NCBI GenBank assembly: GCA_963752755.1
Contig: CAVVZJ010000001.1
Location: 310,001 to 374,000 of the forward strand
DNA: 64,000 nucleotides
Direction of reading: 5' to 3'
From: CAVVZJ01 sp963752755
GTDB taxonomy: Bacteria; Planctomycetota; Planctomycetia; Isosphaerales; Isosphaeraceae
The stretch's first letter is position 1. Each line of letters opens with the position of its first letter. The notes beneath the pieces were generated by a model, which had not been told where the DNA came from, ran no database searches, and saw only the letters and a program-made list of their open reading frames with translations. This document shows, piece by piece, positions 29,242 through 38,314 of this stretch. The translations under genes were made by a program, and so were the position numbers.

Positions 29242-30011
29242 TCACAGAAAGTGGAAAAAATTCGCAAATAATCCCGGGGGTCTGGGAAGAGTTTGCGGTT
29301 CCGGCGGCTTGCTGAATTCAGGATGAGGGAATCGGCGCGTCGACGCGGGTTGAGGCGTGGCGGATTGATCCGGCCTCAAGCGGACAGAACGGGGCCCTGC
29401 CGACCGAGCGCCCTGAACGGCGCAGCCGGAGCAGGCGTCGCCCTGGGTCGTACCGCAGCCGCCGGAGGATGAGCCGCAGCCGCCACCGGACCCACAGGAA
29501 CCGCAACCCGCCGCCTCGTCCTCGGCTGCGAATTCCTCCGGCTCGTCGCAGCCGACGGGCTCGAAGATCGCGTCGAGACCGTGATCATTGCGGAAGACGG
29601 CGCTCAATCCGGCGGTATCGAGGTGGTGGGGACCGAGGTAGTGGACGACGACCCGACCTGGCCGGTTGCCTTCTAGGTCGGGCAAGACCTCGACGTCAAT
29701 CAGGGCGATCGGCCAGGTCCCGTCATGGAAGATCGCGTTCGCAATCCGCCAGGCAGCGCGGCTGGTCTTCCCGGGCGCAGCCGGGCACGTTCCAGGTCGG
29801 CGGCCCCGGCCGCACGGACCACCCGGGCGAATTCGGGCAGCGGCCCGCCACCGGACCTCGGCGACGCCAGGATCTCGCCCAGTTCCAGGCCCCGCGGTGT
29901 CCGGACCACGACCGCCTGACCCCGGCTGAAGGAGTCGGTCTCGGAGTCCGCCTCGAAGCGGCCGACATGGTGCATCAGGCCGTAGCGGACAAGATAGGTC
30001 GAACAACCCAT
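29242..30011 (-). CDS. PSP1 domain protein with Cys-rich tail (frameshifted)
   Basis: A member of the PSP1 (YaaT-like) family. The N-terminal STYLVRYGLMHHVGRFEAD, RGQAVVVRTPRGLELGEIL and ARLRP, then after a frame change near 29790 the FHDGTWPIALIDVEVL and GRVVVHYLGPHHLDT strands, match the PSP1 C-terminal domain. A tail follows with CGSCGSGGGCGSSSGGCG and more cysteines, likely metal-binding. In Bacillus YaaT acts with other partners in phosphorelay and RNA maturation; the role here is unknown. The reading runs to 29242, but a shift near 29400 would end it at 29376. The start at 30011 has only a weak ribosome site. Confidence 0.65.
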
Positions 30012-30376
30012 GAAGCGGGCTACCAGACACCGGGCCTTTTTTGTTCACAAGAGTCTCCAGTGTAACGGCGGGGCGAGCGGGCGGGCAAGGGCGGATGAAG
30101 CGTCACTCGCGAAGGCGCCATCGCTGGCCGAGAAGAATCACAAAAGCTCGGGCTCACGGAGATTTCGATGAGCCGACAGCGCGGTCCAGGACGTTCCTGT
30201 TCGCCCTTGGCCTCCGCACTTCTTCGCCATGCCTTCCCTGGCGTTGTGATCGTTTTGGCGAGAGACGCTTCGGAATCCCGCGAAAAAGCCACTCCAGTCC
30301 CGTTCTCACAACTCCAGAATTCCCTATAATTTCGGCGAGACGGCCTGGCCTGGGGAGGAGGTTTTCAGGAGGCACG
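30012..30376. other. Divergent gap upstream of the P-type ATPase
   Basis: 365 bases between divergent genes. Only the promoter at 30303-30330 is clear; no regulator gene or metal-responsive dyad is seen. Confidence 0.5.
30303..30330 (+). promoter_or_regulatory. Sigma-70-type promoter of the P-type ATPase
   Basis: TTCTCA (30303-30308), 16-base spacer, perfect TATAAT (30325-30330). The start codon is 46 bases downstream. Confidence 0.5.
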
Positions 30377-32506
30377 ATGGCACGAGCCCGCTGCACGCTG
30401 AAGGTTCACGGCCTGGATTGCCCGTCGGAGGTCCCGCCGATCCGGTCGGCCCTGGAGGGGGCGCCGGGCCTGGAAAGCCTGGCGATCCTGCCGACCGAAG
30501 GGACGGTCGCCGTCGAGTTCGATCCGTCGCAGACCAATCCGACGGCCCTGGCCGCGCGGGTCTCGGAACGTTCCGGGATGCGGGCCGAGGTGGTGGTTGG
30601 ACCGGTCGTTACCGCGGCTCCCCCGGCCGCCCCGGCCTCCTCGACCTTCCGCCGCTTTGCCCCAACGATCGGCTCGGGACTCGCTCTGGCGCTGGGCTGG
30701 GGCCTCGGCTGGGCCGACGCCCCGGTCGGGTGGGTCCGAGCGGCCTTCGGTCTGTCGGTCATCGTCGGCGGGATCGAACTGTTCCCGAAGGCCTGGAGGG
30801 GTCTGCGGCGGTTGCGGCTGGACATTCATGTGCTGATGGGTTTGGCCGTGACGGGCGCCGTGCTGGTCGGCGAGTGGCACGAGGCGGCGGCGGTGGCCTT
30901 CCTGTTCGGACTCTCCGAGGCGCTGGAGTCGCTTACCCTGGAGCGTGCCCGACGCGCTGTGCGTTCCTTGCTGGAGATCGCCCCCGAGACAGCCGAGCGG
31001 ATCGGAGTGGACGGGCAGGCCGAGGTCATCCCCGCCTCGGAGGTCCGGCCGGGCGACCGCCTCCGGGTCCGCGCCGGCGAGCGGATACCCGTCGATGGTC
31101 GGGTGGCTTCGGGACGTTCGAGCGTCGATCAGAAGGCGCTCACGGGCGAATCCGTCCCCGTGCTCCGCGAGCCGGGCGACGAGGTCTTTGCCGGCACGGT
31201 CAACGGCGACGGCACGCTCGAAGTCGAGGCCACGAAACCGCTCGACGACTCGGTCGTCAGTCGCGTCGTCGAGCGCGTCCGCGCCGCGCAGGCGGGCCGA
31301 ACCCCGGTCGAGCGGACAATCGAGCGATTCGCCGCCTACTACACGCCGCTCGTCGTGGCGCTCGCCCTGCTGGTCATGCTCGCCCCGCCCTTGATCGCCG
31401 GGGCTGACTGGCACGCCTGGTTCCGCCAGGGGCTCGTCGTCCTGGTGATCGCCTGCCCGTGTGCGCTGGTCATCGGCACGCCGGTGGCGGTGGTGGCCGC
31501 TCTCACGTCCGCGGCGCGTCGCGGTATCCTCATCAAAGGCGGCCAGTTCCTCGAAGCGTTCGGCCGGCTCCGGGTCCTGGCATTCGACAAGACCGGCACG
31601 CTGACCCTGGGCGAGCCGGACGTGGTCGAGGTCGTGCCGACCGACGGCCACGGCCGTGACAGCGTCCTCCAGATCGCCGCCGCCCTGGGCGACCGCGGCG
31701 GCCACGTTCTCGGCCGCGCCATTGCCCGACATGCCCGACGGCTGGAGTTGGAGGTCCCCCAGGCCCACGACTACCAGGCCGTACCCGGACTTGGGGCCAC
31801 GGGCCGGGTCGAGGCCACGCAGTATCACATGGGCAGTCACCGCTATCTCGACGAGTCCGGCCTCTGCGCCCCTGACTTCCACGCCCGCCTCGGCGCTGCC
31901 GAGCAAGGCGCGGGCACCTCGGTGGCCCTCTCGACCGACCGCGGCCCCCTCGGCTGGCTCCGACTGGCCGACCGCCCCCGTCCCGAGGCCGCCGCGGTCC
32001 TGGCCGAGTTGAAGGCTCTCGGGCTCCAAACCGTGATGCTGACCGGCGACAACTTTACCACCGCGGCCTCCGTGGCCTCCGAGCTGGGCGTTACCGACCA
32101 CCGCGCCAGCCTCCTGCCCGCCGACAAGGCCGCCGCCGTGACCGACCTCGACGCCCGCCTCGGCCCGACCGGCATGGTCGGCGACGGCGTCAACGACGCC
32201 CCCGCCCTCGCCGCCGCCCGCGTCAGCGTCGCGATGGGTGGCATTTCCAGCGGAGCCGCCCTGGAGACAGCCGACATCGTCCTGATGGCCGACGACCTGA
32301 CCGGACTCCCCTGGCTCGTCCGCCACAGCCGCCGCGCCCTCCGGACAATTCGCTTCAACATCGCCCTGGCCGTCCTCACCAAGCTTGCCTTCCTCGCCCT
32401 CGCCGTCCTCGGCCTCGCCAACCTCTGGATGGCCATCGCCGCCGACGTCGGCGTCAGCCTCCTCGTGGTCGCGATCGCACTCCGGTTGCTCCGAACGGCC
32501 CCCTGA
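30377..32506 (+). CDS. Heavy-metal P1B-type ATPase (Zn/Cd/Pb exporter-like)
   Basis: A 709-residue P-type ATPase exporting divalent heavy metals. An N-terminal HMA-like domain has GLDCPSE (Cys15, Glu18), so only one of the usual two cysteines remains. The membrane core has the CPC motif (IACPCALVIGTPVAV), then DKTGTLT with the phosphorylated Asp, TGES, MLTGDN, and GDGVNDAPALAAA. The SEHPLA-type helix is changed to GGHVLGRAI. The final helix (ADVGVSLLVVAIALRLL) resembles ZntA/CadA rather than CopA. The ATG at 30377 follows CAGGAGG. Metal specificity is inferred from the last helix only. Confidence 0.85.
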   Translation: MARARCTLKVHGLDCPSEVPPIRSALEGAPGLESLAILPTEGTVAVEFDPSQTNPTALAARVSERSGMRAEVVVGPVVTAAPPAAPASSTFRRFAPTIGSGLALALGWGLGWADAPVGWVRAAFGLSVIVGGIELFPKAWRGLRRLRLDIHVLMGLAVTGAVLVGEWHEAAAVAFLFGLSEALESLTLERARRAVRSLLEIAPETAERIGVDGQAEVIPASEVRPGDRLRVRAGERIPVDGRVASGRSSVDQKALTGESVPVLREPGDEVFAGTVNGDGTLEVEATKPLDDSVVSRVVERVRAAQAGRTPVERTIERFAAYYTPLVVALALLVMLAPPLIAGADWHAWFRQGLVVLVIACPCALVIGTPVAVVAALTSAARRGILIKGGQFLEAFGRLRVLAFDKTGTLTLGEPDVVEVVPTDGHGRDSVLQIAAALGDRGGHVLGRAIARHARRLELEVPQAHDYQAVPGLGATGRVEATQYHMGSHRYLDESGLCAPDFHARLGAAEQGAGTSVALSTDRGPLGWLRLADRPRPEAAAVLAELKALGLQTVMLTGDNFTTAASVASELGVTDHRASLLPADKAAAVTDLDARLGPTGMVGDGVNDAPALAAARVSVAMGGISSGAALETADIVLMADDLTGLPWLVRHSRRALRTIRFNIALAVLTKLAFLALAVLGLANLWMAIAADVGVSLLVVAIALRLLRTAP

Positions 32507-32564
32507 GCGTCCCGAGCAAGACCCGACCATCCGCGCCGGCATCCCTGAATCAGATATATGGACC

Positions 32565-32593
32565 TTGACATCCAGAATAGGGTCCCTATAGTG
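32565..32593 (+). promoter_or_regulatory. Strong sigma-70-type promoter of the NO reductase gene
   Basis: Consensus TTGACA (32565-32570), 17-base spacer, TATAGT (32588-32593). A GGACC...GGTCC dyad overlaps the spacer. The start codon is about 130 bases downstream, with a GAGAGC/GCTCTC hairpin at 32665-32678 in the leader. Confidence 0.55.
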
Positions 32594-32723
32594 GCCGATA
32601 GGTCCGGTTCGTCTCGGCCGGCGCGTGCTGGAGATGGCGTGGACCTTGCTTGTATGGAGCCCGGGAGAGCGTGCTCTCGCGACGGGCCATGGAAATACCG
32701 GGGTCTGAAAATAGGATATTATC

Positions 32724-35017
32724 ATGCGTTACTTGAGACTATGGTTCGGCCTCGGCCTGGTGATCGCCGGCTCGTTTGCCGTGCTGGGCTACTTCGGGAC
32801 GGAGCTTTACCGGCAGGCCCCCCGATCCCGGAGCGGGTCGTCACGACTGACGGCCGGGTGATCTACACCGGCGACGACATCCACGAGGGCCAGAACGTCT
32901 GGCAGTCGATGGGCGGCCAGGAGGTCGGCACGGTCTGGGGCCACGGCGCCTACGTCGCACCCGACTGGTCGGCCGACTACCTCCACCGCGAGGCCACCTG
33001 GATCCTCGACCGCTGGGCCCGGGAGCTGGGCGCCGCGTCCTACGACACACTGAACGAGGAAGACCGCGCCGCGCTCAAGGCCCGGCTCAAGGGCGAGCTG
33101 CGCCGCAACACCTACAACCCGCAGACCGGCGACTTGACCGTCTCCCCGATCCGGGCCGAGGCGATGGACGCCGTCGCCGGGCACTATGCGGCACTCTTCG
33201 GGCACGACCCCGGGCTGGATTGGCTCCGCGACGACTACGCGATCCCGGCCGACTCGATCCGGACGCCGGAGCGTCAAAACCAGCTCAACGCCTTCTTCTT
33301 CTGGGCCTCCTGGGCCTGCTCGACGAACCGGCCTGGCTCGGAGATCACTTATACGAACAACTGGCCCTCCGAATCCTTGATCGACAACCGCCCGAGCGGC
33401 CAGGTCGTCGTCTGGTCGGTCCTCAGCTTCGTGCTCCTGCTGGCCGGCATCGGCGCGCTGGCCTGGTACTTTGCGATCCAGCACCGTCAAGAAGACAACG
33501 ACCGCGAGTTGCCGGCCGAAGACCCGCTCCTCGCCCTGCAGCCGACCCCCTCGATGCGGGCGACCTTGAAGTATTTCTGGGTCGTGACGGCCCTGATCGT
33601 CGCCCAGGTCGGCCTCGGAGCGGTGACGGCGCACTACGGTGTCGAGGGCTCGGGATTCTACGGCATCCCGCTGGCGAAGTGGCTCCCGTATAGCCTGACC
33701 CGCACCTGGCACACCCAGATCGCCATCTTCTGGATCGCCAGCGCCTGGCTCGCGACCGGCCTGTTCATGGCGCCGGCCGTCTCGGGGCACGAGCCGAGGT
33801 GCCAGCGGCTGGGGGTCAACTTCCTGTTCGTCTGCGTCCTGATCATCGTCGTCGGCTCGATGACCGGCCAGTGGTTCGCGGTCCAGCAGCGGCTGGGCAA
33901 CGTGGCGAACTTCTGGTTCGGGCACCAGGGGTACGAGTACGTCGACCTGGGCCGGTTCTGGCAGATCTTCCTGGCCATCGGCCTGTTCCTCTGGCTGGCA
34001 TTGATGACCCGCGCGATGTGGCCGGCCTTCCGCCAGCCGGATACGAACCGGCACCTGCTCGGCCTCTTCCTGCTCGCCTCGGCGGCGATCCCGCTGTTCT
34101 ACCTCCCCGGCCTGATGTGGCACCGGCATACGAACCTCGCGGTCGCCGAGTACTGGCGATGGTGGGTGGTCCACCTCTGGGTCGAGGGCTTCTTCGAGGT
34201 CTTCGCGACCGTCGTGATCGCCTTCCTGTTCACCCGCATGGGCCTCTTGAAGACCTCCACCGCTGCCGCCGCCGTGCTCTTCTCGACGACGATCTTCCTC
34301 TCGGGCGGGATCATCGGCACGTTCCACCACCTCTACTTCACCGGCACGCCGACCGTGGTCATGGCCCTCGGCGCCACCTTCAGTGCCCTGGAGGTCGTCC
34401 CCCTGGTCCTGATCGGCTTCGAGGCTTACGAGAACCTGACCTTGAGCCGGGCCCGGCCCTGGGTGGCCGAGTACAAGTGGCCGATCTACTTCTTCGTCGC
34501 CGTCGCCTTCTGGAACCTCGTCGGCGCGGGCCTCTTCGGGTTCCTGATCAACCCGCCGATTGCCCTCTACTACATGCAAGGCCTGAACACGACCCCCGTC
34601 CACGGCCACACCGCCCTCTTCGGCGTCTATGGGATGCTCGGGATCGGTCTGATGCTCTTCTGCCTCAAGGGATTGACGGTCCACCAGACCTGGCGCACCG
34701 GCAGCCTCGCGTTCGCTTTCTGGGCGATCAATCTGGGTCTGGCCTTGATGGTGTTGATCAGCCTGCTTCCGGTCGGCCTCTTGCAGACCTGGGCGAGCGT
34801 CGATCGCGGCACCTGGTACGCCCGCTCGGCCGAGTTCATGCAGACCCCGCTCATGGACACCCTCCGCTGGCTCCGCGTCGTCGGCGACACGATCTTCGCC
34901 CTCGGGACCCTGGCGCTTGGCTGGTTCGTCCTCGGCCTGAAGACCGGCTGGTCGCTCGCCCCGGGCGAGAATACCATCGTCGGCAAATTCCCGCGGGAGG
35001 CCGTCGAGGTGCGCTGA
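32724..35017 (+). CDS. norZ: Quinol-dependent nitric oxide reductase (qNOR), one-base frameshift
   Basis: About 765 residues. A first helix (LRLWFGLGLVIAGSFAVLGYFG) is followed by the periplasmic domain of qNOR (IYTGDDIHEGQNVWQSMGGQEVGTVWGHGAYVAPDW) and then the 12-helix heme-copper-type core with TRTWHTQIAIFW, WVVHLWVEGFFEVF, GTFHHLYFTG and HGHTALFGVYG, which carry the heme and non-heme iron ligands. The enzyme reduces NO to N2O with quinol. The N-terminal part and the rest are in different frames: a run of six C at 32818-32823 needs a seventh to join QAP with PIPERVV. No denitrification genes are adjacent, so detoxification is likely. Confidence 0.9.
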
Positions 35018-35066
35018 TCACGAGCAAGGCCGACGCAGATTGATGCGTCCGGACGCCAAGAAAGCC

Positions 35067-35095
35067 TTGACAGGAGTTCAGTGCCTCCGTACCGT
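35067..35095 (+). promoter_or_regulatory. Promoter of the retron RNA
   Basis: TTGACA (35067-35072), 17-base spacer, TACCGT (35090-35095). A start seven bases later would coincide with the first base of the a1 arm at 35102. Confidence 0.55.
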
Positions 35096-35101
35096 AACCC
35101 C

Positions 35102-35286
35102 GGCAGCGGCGGCGCTCCAAGCGGGTGCGTCTGCGGCCGACTCCGCAAGGGGAATGGTCCGTCGCACCTCTCCGGGGCTACCCCGGGGGAGCGTGATCGC
35201 AAGGAATCTCGGCGCGTGAGCCGAACTACGCCTGCGACGTAGGACCGCTCACGCCGGACCAGACGGGTTGGAGCGTCGCCGCCGCC
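35102..35286 (+). ncRNA. Retron msr-msd RNA
   Basis: A 185-nt region between promoter and reverse transcriptase. Its first 19 bases (a1, 35102-35120) and last 19 (a2, 35268-35286) pair at 17 Watson-Crick positions plus one G-U, with one mismatch. a1 is followed by GC, making AGC with G35121 as candidate branching guanosine. The msr part folds into a stem GGTGCG/CGCACC (35124-35168) holding an inner TGCGG/CCGCA stem, then CCGGGG/CCCCGG (35172-35186). The msd part has a long stem: GGCG-C-GTGAGC (35211-35221) with GCTCACGCC (35247-35255), containing CTACG/CGTAG (35226-35242). a2 ends at the base before the ATG. The layout (a1, msr, msd, a2, RT) is that of known retrons; exact cDNA ends are inferred. 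Confidence 0.75.
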
Positions 35287-36654
35287 ATGTCCGCCACCGG
35301 CTCGACACCGTCGCATCGTCAGGTCGCCCGCGGCCTGGCCGAGGCGCTCGTCGCAGGACGCTGGGAGGAGGCCGACCTTGTCGATCGCGGAAGCCGGGCA
35401 CTGGGGCGTCGGGCTCGCTGGCTCGCGTCTCTGGTCCGCCGGCTCCTCGCCGCGTTCGACTCGGGTCCCCGACCCGCCGCAGCCCGGATCGCCGACTGGC
35501 TGCTCGCCGACGACAAGTTCCGCCGCGCCTGCCGCCGTGGCGCCCTGACGATCGAACGCCGTCGGTCCGAGCCGCCGGTAATGTGGAACGCCCCGGGCGT
35601 CCCCTCCTGGGCGGTGCCCCCGTTGACCACGCCCGCCGCGCTGGCCGACTTCCTCGGCCTGACCCTGGGCGAGCTGGAATGGTTCGCCGACCTCCAGATC
35701 CGTGGGCGACGCCCACCCGACGGCCCCTTGCGGCACTACGTCTGTCGATGGGTCGCCAAGCGCGCCGGCTCCGGCCGGCTGATCGAGTCTCCGAAACCCC
35801 GCTTGAAGGCGATCCAGCGTCGTCTGCTCGCCACGATCCTCCACGCCATCCCGCCCCACGACGCCGCGCACGGCTTTCGCCCCGGCCGGTCGATCCGCAC
35901 GTTCGCGGAGCCGCACGTCGGCCGCTCGGTCGTCTTGAAGATGGACCTGCGTGACTTCTTCGTGACCGTCACCTCGGCCCGCGTCGCGGCCCTCTTCCGG
36001 ACTGCCGGCTATCCCGACCCGGTGGCCCGCTTGCTGACCGGCCTTGTCACCCACGCCGCGCCCGGCTCCGTCTGGTCCGATCCCGCCGCCCCGGCCCTCG
36101 GCCCCGACGCCTGGCGAATCCGCCGTCGCTACTCCGAGCCCCACTTGCCCCAGGGGGCTCCGACCTCGCCCGCCCTCGCTAACCTCGCCGCCTACCGGCT
36201 CGACGCACGCCTCGTCGCTCTCGCCCGTTCGGCCGGTGCAACTTATACCCGCTACGCCGACGACCTCGCCTTCTCCGGCGGCTCCGACTTCGCCCGCACC
36301 CTCGCCCGCTTCCCGAGCCACGTCGGCGCGGTTGCCCTGGAGGAAGGGTTCCTCATCAACCCGCGCAAGACCCGTTTGATGCGACGCGGCGTCCGCCAGC
36401 GGGTCGCGGGTGTGGTGGTCAACGCCCGGCCCAACATCACCCGCCACGAGTTTGACCGGCTCAAGGCCACCCTCCATAACTGCCTCACCCACGGCCCCGC
36501 CTCCCAGAACCGCCACGCTCACGCCGAATTCCGCGCCCACCTCCTCGGCCGCATCGCCCACGTCGCCAGCCTCCACCCCGACCGTGGTACCCGACTCCGC
36601 GCACTCTTCGAGCGGATCGCCTGGGAATCCCCCGATTCTCAGAAAACCCAATAA
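35287..36654 (+). CDS. Retron-type reverse transcriptase
   Basis: A 455-residue RT. Residues 1-130 form a helical N-terminal extension (ADLVDRGSRALGRRARWLASLVRRLL) of the type found in long retron RTs such as the myxobacterial ones (from memory, not a search). The RT core follows: LIESPKPRLKAIQRRLL, AHGFRPGRSIRTFAEPHVG (RT2-3), KMDLRDFFVTV with the first catalytic Asp, LPQGAPTSPALANL, TRYADDLAFSG with the YADD pair, and NPRKTRLM before RQRVAGVVVN. The retron-specific NAxxH and VTG boxes are present as FAEPH and VAG. The gene has no intron maturase domain. It makes msDNA from the upstream RNA. No separate effector gene follows on this strand for 570 bases, so effector function, if any, may lie in the N-terminal domain. 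Confidence 0.88.
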   Translation: MSATGSTPSHRQVARGLAEALVAGRWEEADLVDRGSRALGRRARWLASLVRRLLAAFDSGPRPAAARIADWLLADDKFRRACRRGALTIERRRSEPPVMWNAPGVPSWAVPPLTTPAALADFLGLTLGELEWFADLQIRGRRPPDGPLRHYVCRWVAKRAGSGRLIESPKPRLKAIQRRLLATILHAIPPHDAAHGFRPGRSIRTFAEPHVGRSVVLKMDLRDFFVTVTSARVAALFRTAGYPDPVARLLTGLVTHAAPGSVWSDPAAPALGPDAWRIRRRYSEPHLPQGAPTSPALANLAAYRLDARLVALARSAGATYTRYADDLAFSGGSDFARTLARFPSHVGAVALEEGFLINPRKTRLMRRGVRQRVAGVVVNARPNITRHEFDRLKATLHNCLTHGPASQNRHAHAEFRAHLLGRIAHVASLHPDRGTRLRALFERIAWESPDSQKTQ

Positions 36655-36827
36655 TCCTGCCCCCTCGCTTCGATAATGTCGGAGAACGAGGCGAATCGGC
36701 CAAGACCCCGGCGCCTGGCTTCACGATTCCTGGCGAGTCATCACGATGCCAAAGTCACCGCCAACGCCCGAACCGCCTCGCCCAGCAATTCCCCGTCGAA
36801 CCGTGGCGAGTTCGCGTCTCAAAAATC

Positions 36828-36999
36828 CAAAACGAAGCCAACTTCACTCGATCAGAACTTCAACGTTCACCAGAACTTGGGTTCAGCGGTCACGAAAAAG
36901 CGGCGCACGCGCCGCGGACTGGCAAGACGAGCGGACGGCCTCGTGAATGGCGACCGGGTTGCGCGGCCATCACCCCTGAAATCGCAAAACGAAGCCAAC
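36828..36999 (+). repeat. Short direct repeat, two exact 15-mers 157 bases apart
   Basis: CAAAACGAAGCCAAC at 36828-36842 and 36985-36999, in non-coding DNA between the retron RT and the amidase. Confidence 0.6.
36895..36915 (-). terminator. Terminator-like hairpin facing left
   Basis: On the minus strand the order is GCGGCGC, GT, GCGCCGC, then TTTTT. No minus-strand gene ends here, so either an unrecognised antisense transcript exists or the hairpin has another role. Confidence 0.35.
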
Positions 37000-37094
37000 C
37001 ACCCGATAACACAACCTCGTTCCATTCAAGACATTCGGTCCCTCCTCGCTGCCCTTCCCGCGCACGCGTCGCGACCGGCCGAACGGAGCCTGGT

Positions 37095-37124
37095 TTGTCG
37101 CCACGGGCGGGGAATCCTTACGAT
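37095..37124 (+). promoter_or_regulatory. Promoter of the amidase gene
   Basis: TTGTCG (37095-37100), 18-base spacer, TACGAT (37119-37124), about 100 bases before the start at 37224. Confidence 0.4.
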
Positions 37125-37223
37125 GGGGTTGAGGTTGCCCGTGCGGGGTTCCCCGACGCGCGGGTTGTTGAATCCGTTCCCTCGACTCCGAGACTTTCGC
37201 GACGTGAAGGAGAGATTGACGCG

Positions 37224-38285
37224 ATGACTGTCATGCCCAAACCGAATCATCCCCGAGGCTTGCAACACTTGTCGGGGCTCGCCCTGGCGGCGGCCCTGCT
37301 CGCCGTCGTCACCACAACGGCGCGGGCCGATGAGGAGAAGCCAGGAGTCGGCCAGCGGTTGGAGCGGCAGGGCGACGAGATCGTCGTCTGCGGCCAGCTC
37401 TTCCACACCACCGCGCCGGTCGTGCTCTGGCTCGACCCGGGCGGTTACGACGCCTACCGCGTCGAGCGCCGGTTCGTCCCCGCCGATCAGGCCGGCTGGG
37501 AGGCCTCGCACGCCGCGGGCCTGCGGTCGCCGGTCCGGTTCGGCATGAGGCGGCACAACCTCGCGCCCGCCGAGATCGAGAAGATCCGCCGCGACGGCTG
37601 GTCCCTCGACAAGCTCCGCGACGTGGTCGATCAGTTCGTGATCCACTACGACGTCGCCGGCACGAGTCGCCGCTGCTTCGAGGTCCTGCACGATCAGCGC
37701 GGCCTGAGCGTCCAGTTCATGCTCGACGTGGACGGCACGATCTACCAGACGATGGATCTCAAGGAATCCGCCTGGCACGCCACCATTTCCAACAGCCGCT
37801 CCATCGGCATCGAGATCGCCAACATCGGCGCCTATCCCCCCGGCGAGACGTCGGCCCTCGACCGCTGGTACGAGAAAGGGCCCGACGGCCTCCCCCGCCT
37901 CGTCCTGCCCAGGGGCGAGCGCGACGCCCTGCACAACCCCGACGCCGTCCTCCGTCCCGACCGCAACCAGCCGGTCACCGGCCAGGTTCAGGGCCGGGAG
38001 CTGATTCAGTACGACCTGACGCCCCAGCAATACGAGTCCTTGACCAAGCTGACCGCGACCCTGGCAACGGTCTTCCCCAAGATCCAGCTCCAGTACCCGC
38101 ACGACGCCCAGGGCCAGCTCATCACTCACAAGCTGCCCGACGACGTTTTCCGCAACTACCACGGCGTGCTCGGCCACTACCACGTCCAGACCAACAAGAT
38201 CGACCCCGGCCCCGCCTTCCAGTGGGACCGCGTGATCGACGGCGCCCGCGCGCTCGTCTCCGGGTCGGCCGACAAGCAGGACTGA
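37224..38285 (+). CDS. Secreted N-acetylmuramoyl-L-alanine amidase (Amidase_2)
   Basis: A 353-residue protein with a signal peptide (hydrophobic 15-33, cleavage near ARA|DE). The catalytic domain is of the Amidase_2/PGRP type: VIHYDVAGTSRRCFEVL (zinc His141), a QTMDLKESAWHAT block (His185), SIGIEIAN, and a late GHYHVQTNKIDPGPAF with the last zinc ligand and the Lys/Asp pair. It cleaves the muramyl-alanine bond in peptidoglycan; planctomycetes have a thin wall, so it may act in wall turnover or on prey. The ATG at 37224 is preceded by GAAGGAGA. Confidence 0.8.
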   Translation: MTVMPKPNHPRGLQHLSGLALAAALLAVVTTTARADEEKPGVGQRLERQGDEIVVCGQLFHTTAPVVLWLDPGGYDAYRVERRFVPADQAGWEASHAAGLRSPVRFGMRRHNLAPAEIEKIRRDGWSLDKLRDVVDQFVIHYDVAGTSRRCFEVLHDQRGLSVQFMLDVDGTIYQTMDLKESAWHATISNSRSIGIEIANIGAYPPGETSALDRWYEKGPDGLPRLVLPRGERDALHNPDAVLRPDRNQPVTGQVQGRELIQYDLTPQQYESLTKLTATLATVFPKIQLQYPHDAQGQLITHKLPDDVFRNYHGVLGHYHVQTNKIDPGPAFQWDRVIDGARALVSGSADKQD

Positions 38286-38314
38286 TCCCCATGACCGCGG
38301 TCGCCGCCTCAGCC

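Larger units (their letters stand above)
36655..37223. other. Gene-free gap downstream of the retron
   Basis: 569 bases. An open frame at 36676-37227 has no protein-like composition. The 15-mer CAAAACGAAGCCAAC occurs twice (36828-36842 and 36985-36999), and a looser GAGAACGAGGCGAAT near 36680 may be a third copy. A minus-strand terminator-like hairpin is at 36895-36915, and the amidase promoter is at the far end. Confidence 0.5.

Noticed and set aside
30365..32725. Long minus-strand frame of 786 codons
   Set aside because: Fully antisense to the P-type ATPase; high-GC third positions create such frames. The same holds for the long antisense frames over norZ, nrdJ, mtn-like and qNOR regions.
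36676..37227. 183-codon frame after the reverse transcriptase as a retron effector
   Set aside because: Composition is not protein-like, it includes non-coding short repeats and a terminator hairpin, and it overlaps the amidase promoter and start.
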